Below, piece after piece: positions 58,282 through 64,000 of a stretch of DNA of 64,000 nt. The first letter of the stretch is position 1. Every line of letters begins with the position of its first letter. The DNA is taken from contig NZ_JAAGWK010000026.1 of assembly GCF_010685995.1 (NCBI RefSeq), positions 46,014 to 110,013 of the forward strand, read 5' to 3'. The translations under genes were made by a program, and so were the position numbers. Source of the DNA: Goekera deserti (GTDB taxonomy: Bacteria > Actinomycetota > Actinomycetes > Mycobacteriales > Geodermatophilaceae). Under the pieces are notes generated by a model. The model had not been told where the DNA came from and ran no database searches. It was given only the letters and a program-made list of their open reading frames with translations.

Positions 58282-58758
58282 TCAGCGGTCGGGCCGGGTG
58301 ACCGCCAGCTCCTCCCGGCTGACCTCGTGGCCGGCCGCGCAGCGCACCTCGACGTGCACCCGGTGCCCGCAGCCGCTGTGCTCCAGCGCCAGCGGCGGCC
58401 CGTCCGGCCCGGCCAGGTGCCGGTCGCCGAACTGCATCATCGCCAGCACGACGGGGACCAGGTCCCGGCCGCGGTCGGTGAGCAGGTACTCGTGCCGGGT
58501 GCGCTGCCCCGGCTCCCGGTAGGGGCTGCGATCCAGCAGCCCGGCGGCCACCAGCTCCTTGAGCCGCGCGGCGGCCACGGCCTCCGTGACGCCGACCAGC
58601 CGGGCGAAGTCGTCGAAGCGGCGGGTGCCGTAGAACGCCTCGCGCATCAGCAGCAGCGCCGACCGGGTGCCGACGACGTCCAGCGTGCGGGCGGCCGAGC
58701 AGCGCGACATGTCCCACTCGGCGCGGCTCGCGGCCTCGATCGGGATGCGGCGCGACAT
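58282..58758 (-). CDS. HxlR-family transcriptional regulator
   Basis: A 158-aa winged-helix protein with SRCSAARTLDVVGTRSALLL, FDDFARLVGVTEAVAAARLK and YREPGQRTRHEYLLTDRGRD, all typical of HxlR. The C-terminus has Cys and His residues (HSGCGHRVHVEVRCAAGHEV) that might bind a metal or sense thiol-reactive compounds. ATG 6 nt after minus-strand TAGGCT. It probably represses the divergent MFS gene and itself. Confidence 0.88.
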   Translation of the reverse strand: MSRRIPIEAASRAEWDMSRCSAARTLDVVGTRSALLLMREAFYGTRRFDDFARLVGVTEAVAAARLKELVAAGLLDRSPYREPGQRTRHEYLLTDRGRDLVPVVLAMMQFGDRHLAGPDGPPLALEHSGCGHRVHVEVRCAAGHEVSREELAVTRPDR

Positions 58759-58770
58759 GCCGGCAGCCTA
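58756..58770 (-). promoter_or_regulatory. -10-like TAGGCT 6 nt before ATG (minus strand)
   Basis: Plus-strand AGCCTA (58765-58770) reads TAGGCT on the minus strand, 6 nt before the HxlR ATG; a leaderless start. Confidence 0.45.
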
Positions 58771-58783
58771 CCCGAGCTGGCTT

Positions 58784-58793
58784 GTGTCGACAC
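58784..58793. promoter_or_regulatory. Palindromic candidate operator GTGTCGACAC
   Basis: A perfect 10-bp palindrome in the 60-bp gap between hxlR-type and MFS genes. It falls where the -35 regions of both divergent promoters would be. Confidence 0.55.
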
Positions 58794-58805
58794 CAGTCAG
58801 CCCGC

Positions 58806-58821
58806 TACGGTGCTGACCATG
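58806..58821 (+). promoter_or_regulatory. -10-like TACGGT 7 nt before ATG
   Basis: TACGGT (58806-58811) is 7 nt before the MFS ATG. TTGTGT at 58782-58787 gives an 18-nt spacer as a possible -35. Confidence 0.5.
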
Positions 58822-60279
58822 GTCGACCAGAGCCAGCTTGCCCGCCCGTCCTCCCCCGGCGCGGTGCTGGCGGTGCTGTCGCTGGCCGCCTTCATGGCCA
58901 GCCTCGACCTGTTCATCGTCAACGTCGCCTTCGACGCCATCGGCCGGGACCTCGACGGCGCCTCGCTCACCTCGCTGAGCTGGGTGCTCAACGCCTACGC
59001 GATCGTCTACGCCGCGCTGCTGGTGCCGCTGGGCCGGCTGGCCGACCGCTGGGGCCGCAAGGCCGGCTTCCAGCTGGGCCTGGCGGTGTTCACGCTGGCC
59101 AGCGTGGCCTGCGCGCTGGCACCGGGGCTCTGGACGCTGGTCGCCGCGCGGGTGCTGCAGGCCGCCGGCGCCGCGCTGCTCACCCCGACCAGCCTCGCGC
59201 TGCTGCTGCACGCCATGCCGGTCGAGCGCCGGGTGCGGGCGGTGCGCACCTGGGCGGCGACCGGTGCGCTGGCGGCCGCGGCCGGTCCCGTCGTCGGCGG
59301 GCTGCTGGTGTCGGCGTCCTGGCGGTGGGTGTTCCTGGTCAACCTGCCGATCGGCGTCCTGGCGCTGGTGGTCGCCGTCCGCGTCGTCCCGGAGTCCCGG
59401 GAGAGCTCCCCCGGGCGGCTGCCTGACCTCGCCGGTGCCGCCCTGCTGGTGGCCGGCATCGGGTTGCTGTCGCTGGCCCTGGTGCAGGCGCCGGAGTGGG
59501 GCTGGGGCTCGGCGCGGGTCTGGCTCGTGCTCGCGGCCGCACTGCTCTGCGCGGCGGTGTTCTGGTGGCGCTCGATGCGGCACGCATCCCCGGTGGTGGA
59601 GCCGGCGCTGCTGCGGGTGCGGGCGTTCGCCTGGTCGAACGCGACCGCGCTCGTCTTCGGGGTCGCGTTCGCCGGTAACCTGCTGGTCAACGTGCTGTGG
59701 ATGCAGCAGGTGTGGGGCTGGTCGGCACTGCAGACCGGGCTCGGCGTGGCACCGGGGCCGCTGATGGTGCCGGTGTTCGCCGCGGTCGCGCAGCGGCTGT
59801 CCGCACGGCTGTCGCCGGGTGTGACCACGGCGTTGGGCTGCCTGCTGGTGGCCGCCGGGCTGCTGTACGCCACCCTGGCCCTCGGCCCGGAGGTCGACTA
59901 CCTGGCCGACGCGCTGCCGGGCTGGCTGATCGGCGGGGCGGGGGTGGGCCTGGCGCTGCCGACGATCCTGTCGAACGCGACCGCCGACCTGCCGCCGTCC
60001 CGGTCGGCCACCGGCAGCGCGGTGGTGAACATGAGCCGCCAGGTGGGCACGGTGCTCGGGGTCAGCGTGCTGGTGGCGCTGCTCGGCACCCCGGTCGGCT
60101 TCCCCGCCGTCGACGACGCCTACGACGCCGTCCGGATCGCCATGCTGCTGGCCGCCCTCCTCGCCGCGGGCACCGCGCTCGGCATGACCCCGCGCCGCAC
60201 CCCGGCCCCGGTCCCCGACCCACCGGGCGTGCCCCGGGTGAGGCCGGACCGCACCGGGGCCCTACCGTCCGCTGGATGA
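58819..60279 (+). CDS. MFS drug exporter (DHA2/EmrB-QacA type)
   Basis: A 486-aa protein with ~14 TM helices. FMASLDLFIVNVAFDAIG at TM1 and SLSWVLNAYAIVYAALLVP at TM2 are typical DHA2 signatures. GRLADRWGRKAGFQLG is the loop 2-3 motif and AAGPVVGGLLVSASWRWVFL is motif C with the drug:H+ antiporter glycines. It likely exports a toxic compound sensed by the divergent HxlR regulator. The stop overlaps the next gene (ATGA). Confidence 0.9.
   Translation: MVDQSQLARPSSPGAVLAVLSLAAFMASLDLFIVNVAFDAIGRDLDGASLTSLSWVLNAYAIVYAALLVPLGRLADRWGRKAGFQLGLAVFTLASVACALAPGLWTLVAARVLQAAGAALLTPTSLALLLHAMPVERRVRAVRTWAATGALAAAAGPVVGGLLVSASWRWVFLVNLPIGVLALVVAVRVVPESRESSPGRLPDLAGAALLVAGIGLLSLALVQAPEWGWGSARVWLVLAAALLCAAVFWWRSMRHASPVVEPALLRVRAFAWSNATALVFGVAFAGNLLVNVLWMQQVWGWSALQTGLGVAPGPLMVPVFAAVAQRLSARLSPGVTTALGCLLVAAGLLYATLALGPEVDYLADALPGWLIGGAGVGLALPTILSNATADLPPSRSATGSAVVNMSRQVGTVLGVSVLVALLGTPVGFPAVDDAYDAVRIAMLLAALLAAGTALGMTPRRTPAPVPDPPGVPRVRPDRTGALPSAG
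60263..60278 (+). promoter_or_regulatory. -10-like TACCGT 7 nt before ATG
   Basis: TACCGT (60263-60268), inside the end of the MFS gene, is 7 nt before the hydrolase ATG at 60276. It may give the hydrolase its own leaderless transcript in addition to coupling. Confidence 0.4.
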
Positions 60280-61196
60280 GCGACCAGGACAGCGACCGGA
60301 CCAGCGACCAGATCGGCGACCGGGCCGACGACCAGAACGGCGGCGAGGACCTCGTCGGGCCTGCCTGGTTCCGGCAGTCGCTGGCCCAGGTGCCCGAGCA
60401 CGTCGACGTCGACGTGGACGGCGTGCGCGTGCACTGCCGGGTGTGGGGCCGGGTCGGCGCGCCGGGGCTGGTGCTGGTGCACGGCGGTGCCGCGCACTCG
60501 GGCTGGTGGGACCACGTCGCGCCGCTGCTGGACACCCACCGCGTGGTCGCCGTCGACCTGTCCGGGCACGGGCGCAGCGACCGGCGCCCGGAGTACGGCG
60601 TGGACCGCTGGGCGAGTGAGGTGGTCGGGGTGATCGACGCACTCGGGTTGGACCGACCGGTGCTGGTCGGGCACAGCATGGGCGGCTGGGTGTCCACCGC
60701 GGTGGCAGCCGACCACCCGCACGCGGTGTCCGCGGTCGCGGTGATCGACTCCCCGCTCAACGACCGGGCGCCGGAGCAGCAGGCGCCCCGCCGCGAGCAC
60801 CGGGTGTACCCGACGCTGGACGCCGCGGTGGCCCGGTTCCGCACGCTGCCGCCGCAGGAGGTGCTGCTGCCCTACGTGCGCGACCACGTCGCCCGGGAGT
60901 CGCTGCGCCCGGTCGAGGGCGGCTGGACGTGGGCGTTCGACCCGGCCTTCTTCGGCCGGAAGACGCCGGTCCGCGGCCTGCTGCCCCGGGTGGCGGTGCC
61001 CTTCCTGCTGCTGCGCTGCGAGCACGGGCTGGTCTCCCCGGCGATGGCCGCGGACATCGCCGGGCTGCTGGAGGGCCGGCTGACCACCGTCGACCTGCCC
61101 GCCAGCGGCCACCACCCGATGCTGGACCAGCCGCTGGCCCTGGTCGTGGCGCTGCGCACCCTGCTGGCCGCCTGGCCGCCGGCCACCGGCTCGTAA
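60276..61196 (+). CDS. Alpha/beta-fold hydrolase
   Basis: A 306-aa hydrolase. A ~30-residue Asp/Gln-rich leader precedes the domain. LVLVHGGAAHSGWWDHVAPL is the oxyanion region, VLVGHSMGGWVSTAVAA has nucleophile Ser, and LPASGHHPMLDQP the His. Substrate unknown. ATG overlaps the MFS stop; pairing with an exporter suggests detoxification of an ester-type compound (inference). Confidence 0.85.
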   Translation: MSDQDSDRTSDQIGDRADDQNGGEDLVGPAWFRQSLAQVPEHVDVDVDGVRVHCRVWGRVGAPGLVLVHGGAAHSGWWDHVAPLLDTHRVVAVDLSGHGRSDRRPEYGVDRWASEVVGVIDALGLDRPVLVGHSMGGWVSTAVAADHPHAVSAVAVIDSPLNDRAPEQQAPRREHRVYPTLDAAVARFRTLPPQEVLLPYVRDHVARESLRPVEGGWTWAFDPAFFGRKTPVRGLLPRVAVPFLLLRCEHGLVSPAMAADIAGLLEGRLTTVDLPASGHHPMLDQPLALVVALRTLLAAWPPATGS

Positions 61197-61248
61197 GGTC
61201 GGCGCACCGAGCCGGGCGACGTCGCCCGGCCAGCGAGGGGAGAGCTCC

Positions 61249-62040
61249 GTGCAGCTGTTCGACCTGACCGGCACGACCGCCGTCGTCACCGGGGGCACCC
61301 GCGGCATCGGGCTGATGATCGCCCGCGGGCTGCTGCAGGCCGGCGCCGACGTGGTCGTGTCCTCCCGCAAGGCCGACGCCTGCGAGCAGGCCCGCGCCGA
61401 GCTGCTGGCCGGCGGCGACGGCGGCCCGTTGGACGGCGGTCGGGTGCGAGCGGTGCCCGCCGACCTGTCCCGCGAGGACGAGTGCCTGCGGCTGGCCGAG
61501 GTGGTCGGTGAGCAGACCGGGGCCGTGCGCGTACTGGTGAACAACGCCGGCGCGACGTGGGGCGCCCCGCTGGAGGAGTTCCCGTCGTCGGCCTGGGACA
61601 AGGTGCTGGACCTGAACCTGAAGTCGCCGTTCTTCCTGACCCGGGCGTTCCTGCCGCTGTTGGAGGCCGCCGGCAGCGCCGACGACCCGGCGCGGGTGGT
61701 CAACGTCGGCTCGATCGACGGGCTGCGGGTGCCGCTGATGCCCACGTACTCGTACTCGGCCAGCAAGGCCGCGCTGCACCACCTGACCCGGGTGCTCGCC
61801 GTCGAGCTGGGCCCGCGGCACGTCACGGTCAACGCCGTGGCCCCAGGGCCCTTCGAGTCCAAGATGATGGCCGCCACCCTGGAGGCCGCCGGCGACCAGA
61901 TCGCCGCCGCGGCACCGCTGCGCCGGATCGGCCGGCCCGACGACATGGCCGGCGTCGCGATCTTCCTCTGCTCCCGGGCCGGCGCCTACGTCACCGGCGC
62001 GGTGATCCCGGTGGACGGCGGGCTCTCGCTGCGCCCCTGA
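61249..62040 (+). CDS. SDR-family oxidoreductase
   Basis: A 263-aa classical short-chain dehydrogenase. AVVTGGTRGIGLMIA binds NAD(P), VLVNNAGATWGAP follows, catalytic Ser is in VVNVGSIDG and Tyr/Lys in YSYSASKAALHHL. The C-terminus (AGAYVTGAVIPVDGGLSLRP) is typical. It is close to 3-oxoacyl reductase/gluconate dehydrogenase types; substrate unknown. GTG with GAGGGGAG about 7 nt upstream. Confidence 0.9.
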   Translation: MQLFDLTGTTAVVTGGTRGIGLMIARGLLQAGADVVVSSRKADACEQARAELLAGGDGGPLDGGRVRAVPADLSREDECLRLAEVVGEQTGAVRVLVNNAGATWGAPLEEFPSSAWDKVLDLNLKSPFFLTRAFLPLLEAAGSADDPARVVNVGSIDGLRVPLMPTYSYSASKAALHHLTRVLAVELGPRHVTVNAVAPGPFESKMMAATLEAAGDQIAAAAPLRRIGRPDDMAGVAIFLCSRAGAYVTGAVIPVDGGLSLRP

Positions 62041-62052
62041 CCGCCCGCCCGC

Positions 62053-62703
62053 TCACCCGAGGGCGGGCGCGGGACTCGACTCCGCGGCCGGGGCGGGCCG
62101 CGGCACCGGGAAGGACGCCGGCAGCCGCCGGGACAGGAACGCCCGGCGGGTGGCGGTCACCGCCGCCACCAGAGCCGGCCCGCGCAGCGGGTGCGCGACG
62201 GCGTTGGCCGAGCCGGGCCCGTGCCGGTGCAGCATGTCGGCCATCCGGGCCGCGTGGTCGACCGGGCGCCCGCACGGGCTGGTGGTCTGGTCGGCCCAGG
62301 TGAGGGCGTCGGCGAGCGGGCCGGTGCAGTACACCGGGTCGGCGAAGTCGGCGAGCTCGGTCTCCAGCCCGCGGACGGCGGCGACGAACCGTGCGCCCGA
62401 GTGGTGCGCGACCAGGCCGGCGATCACCGGTGGCCACCCCCGCTGGTGCAGGTACCGGGCGCCGTCCAGGGGGTGGAAGCCGGTGCCCCGCACCTGCTCG
62501 GCGTAGCCGATGTCGTGCAGCCACGCCGCGGCCACCAGGGCAGGCCGCTGCTCGGCGGGCAGCACCTCGGCCGCCTCCGCGGCACGCGCGGCCACGGTGC
62601 GGGTGTGCTCCCACCGGTCGCCGGAGTTCCTCAGGAGGTCCGCCGCGAGGTGCTCGGCGGCCTCCACCACCCACGGACCTGGCCACGACCTCGACTCAGT
62701 CAC
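62053..62703 (-). CDS. HD-domain protein (predicted phosphohydrolase)
   Basis: A 216-aa protein. RWEHTRTVAARAAEAAEVL and VAAAWLHDIGYAEQ give the H...HD metal site, then HPLDGARYLHQRGWP and LVAHHSGARF follow the HD-hydrolase pattern. Substrate is unknown; such proteins often cleave phosphate from nucleotides. GTG 62703 was chosen (CAACCT 6 nt upstream); an in-frame ATG at 62739 would add 12 residues. Confidence 0.8.
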   Translation of the reverse strand: MTESRSWPGPWVVEAAEHLAADLLRNSGDRWEHTRTVAARAAEAAEVLPAEQRPALVAAAWLHDIGYAEQVRGTGFHPLDGARYLHQRGWPPVIAGLVAHHSGARFVAAVRGLETELADFADPVYCTGPLADALTWADQTTSPCGRPVDHAARMADMLHRHGPGSANAVAHPLRGPALVAAVTATRRAFLSRRLPASFPVPRPAPAAESSPAPALG

Positions 62704-62811
62704 CCGGTCAGGTTGCTGGTGCGACACCCGATCGCGCAAGCCACACCGGCGTAGCGATCACCACGTCCGGTGTCGTGGTGATCCGGGCCGTCGATGGGGT
62801 AGTGGGCCGGC

Positions 62812-63036
62812 ATGTCGATGACCCAGCCGATGGAACCCGAGCTCCCCGGACAGCAGGACGGCATCCCGGCCGCCGACGCCGGCACCGGCGCACCCCCGCC
62901 CGCCCCGGGCTTCGGCGCCCGGACCGGCGAGCCCGACGCCGCCCACCAGGTGGAGGGCGACCCGGCACCCGAGGCCGACCTGCCGGACTCGACGCCGTTC
63001 CGCACCCCGGACCCGGACGACGTCCGGCGCGACTGA
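62812..63036 (+). CDS. Small acidic Pro-rich hypothetical protein (74 aa)
   Basis: A low-complexity 74-residue protein rich in Pro, Asp, Glu and Gly (MSMTQPMEPELPGQQDGIPA at the start, TPDPDDVRRD at the end), probably disordered. TAGTGG 6 nt before the ATG resembles a leaderless -10. Confidence 0.55.
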   Translation: MSMTQPMEPELPGQQDGIPAADAGTGAPPPAPGFGARTGEPDAAHQVEGDPAPEADLPDSTPFRTPDPDDVRRD

Positions 63037-63058
63037 GCCGGCCGGGCGGCCCGGGTGG

Positions 63059-63454
63059 TCAGTCGACCAGCACGCGCGGCGCCTCCAGCTGGAAGCGCCG
63101 CCACAGGCCACCCTGGTAGTCGAGCACCTCGACGCTGCCGCCGTCCTGCACCAGGACGTCGAAGGCATGGTGGGTCGAGTGGTCGTGACCGGCCAGGCAG
63201 CCGGGCCGCTCGGGCTGCAGCGTCAGGTACCGCATCGTCTCCTGGTGGAACAGCCACAGCTTCCCGGCGTCGTCGGCGCGGCCGGTGACCAGGCAGCCCA
63301 GCTGCTGGTCCAGCACATTGACCCGGTCGGCGTCGACGGCGCCGCTGAACCCACTGCGGACACCGCTGACCCGGTCGACGACGGACAGCGAGTCCCGGCC
63401 GGTGAGCAGCCGCCCACCGACGTAGGCCATCGCTGCCACTGCTGCCTCGATCAT
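63059..63454 (-). CDS. Hypothetical protein (131 aa)
   Basis: No family recognised. It looks beta-rich: YVGGRLLTGRDSLSVVDRVS, LGCLVTGRADDAGKLWLFHQ, MRYLTLQPE and SVEVLDYQGGLWRRFQLEA. ATG at 63454 with GGAGG 5 nt upstream settles the start. 140 bp without a gene follow toward the next gene. Confidence 0.65.
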   Translation of the reverse strand: MIEAAVAAMAYVGGRLLTGRDSLSVVDRVSGVRSGFSGAVDADRVNVLDQQLGCLVTGRADDAGKLWLFHQETMRYLTLQPERPGCLAGHDHSTHHAFDVLVQDGGSVEVLDYQGGLWRRFQLEAPRVLVD

Positions 63455-63593
63455 GCGGACCTCCGGGTCGTGGGGTGCCCCATGCTGGCCGCCCGGGGTG
63501 AACAGCAGGCGGTGCGGCCGGTGAACGACGGGCGGCGGCGCCCGGCGACGGTCCACGGGGGCGGCCGCCCGCCGGACGGTGCCGTGCTGCGGC

Positions 63594-64000
63594 CTACCGG
63601 GCGCGTACGGCGGCGCGCGAGGGCAGTGTCCACGCCGCACCGAGCACCCGGTCCAGCTCGGGGTCGAAGGGGTCCAGCCCGCCGCCCGGGTACGGGGTCA
63701 GCTCGCCGAACCACACGGTGCCGCCGACGTCGTAGAGGTCGACCCGGACGAAGTCGAAGGCGGCGCCGAGAGCCTCGGCCACCTCGGTCATCCGCGCCAG
63801 CGTCGCCGGTGGCCCGGTGACCGGGCCGGGCGGCACCCGCTCGACGACGTCCACCGGCGTCCAGTCCGGGGTGTAGAGCCGGCGCCGGTGGTCGGTACCG
63901 GCGCGCCCGGTGTCCACCTGCACCAGCCGCACCCGCCCGTCGAAGACCAGGAACTTGTGGTCGGTCAGTGCGGTGCCGGCCGGGGTGGGGCCGGCCGGGG
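63594..64000 (-). CDS. TupA-like ATP-grasp protein (C-terminal part)
   Basis: The gene enters from beyond the right edge. Visible residues include TDHKFLVFDGRVRLVQVDTG (edge region), RRRLYTPDWTPVDVVERVP, ARMTEVAEALGAAFDFVRVD, then YDVGGTVWFGELTPYPGGG and FDPELDRVLGAAW. These match the end of TupA-like ATP-grasp proteins: FVRVDLY and FGELT supply metal/ATP ligands. Such enzymes form amide bonds in envelope polysaccharides or teichuronopeptides. An internal ATG at 63932 is not the true start. Confidence 0.8.
   Translation of the reverse strand, partial: PAGPTPAGTALTDHKFLVFDGRVRLVQVDTGRAGTDHRRRLYTPDWTPVDVVERVPPGPVTGPPATLARMTEVAEALGAAFDFVRVDLYDVGGTVWFGELTPYPGGGLDPFDPELDRVLGAAWTLPSRAAVRAR

Overview
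The window is very GC-rich and densely coded. It has many GTG starts, many 4-base GTGA/ATGA stop-start overlaps, and start codons that often sit 6-8 nt after a TAnnnT hexamer, as in leaderless actinobacterial transcripts. Gene content (DUF222/HNH '13E12' protein, LLM flavin oxidoreductase paired with a trehalose-synthase-like GH13 enzyme, oleA-oleBC-oleD, DesA3-like desaturase with its reductase, AfsR/SARP-type regulator, ANTAR protein) points to a free-living actinobacterium. Geodermatophilaceae or a close relative is my best guess, as an inference.

Layout. 1-7 kb: end of a GAF/ANTAR protein, a GH13/LLM gene pair, a TetR regulator, HrpB helicase and a small hypothetical gene. 7.3-13.5 kb: a DUF222/HNH gene split by a 4,659-bp integrative element. 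The element carries a large serine integrase beside one end, an HUH-type Rep, a 50-codon ORF and an AT-richer, translationally coupled three-gene cargo: a ThsB-like TIR protein, a two-TM plus macro-domain ThsA (type II Thoeris architecture) and a HIT hydrolase. Removing the element, with one copy of a 5-bp AACCT repeat, restores a 507-codon frame with a complete HNH motif. 13.5-22.1 kb: acetyltransferase, MalQ, small hypotheticals, MFS exporter plus MurE-like ligase, an EVE-like protein and a DUF998 membrane protein. 22.3-26.9 kb: complete long-chain olefin operon with fused OleB-OleC. 27-31 kb: acetyltransferase, DoxX/AraC divergent pair, a flavodoxin-like gene with a frameshifted VOC gene, and an NlpC/P60 endopeptidase under a c-di-AMP (ydaO) riboswitch.

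31.3-45.3 kb: an EAL-DICT-LOV-GGDEF protein (probably blue-light-responsive c-di-GMP turnover), an epimerase, two alpha/beta hydrolases, an SRPBCC protein, a methyltransferase/membrane protein operon, a cold-shock-like protein, a GNAT, a succinyl-CoA:acetate CoA-transferase, a duplicated DUF4333 membrane protein and hypotheticals. 45.4-50.8 kb: a 1,074-aa SARP/ATPase/TPR regulator diverges from a sigma-like protein fused to a TM segment and an extracytoplasmic domain. 50.9-58.3 kb: reductase-desaturase operon with a divergent PucR regulator, then an ABC exporter diverging from a NarL-type two-component pair. 58.3-64 kb: HxlR/MFS divergent pair with a palindromic operator, an alpha/beta hydrolase, an SDR, an HD-domain protein, small hypotheticals and the end of a TupA-like ATP-grasp gene cut by the right edge.

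The most interesting system is the serine-integrase island with Thoeris-like cargo and a coupled HIT gene. The riboswitch, the LOV c-di-GMP enzyme and the membrane-tethered sigma-like protein follow.
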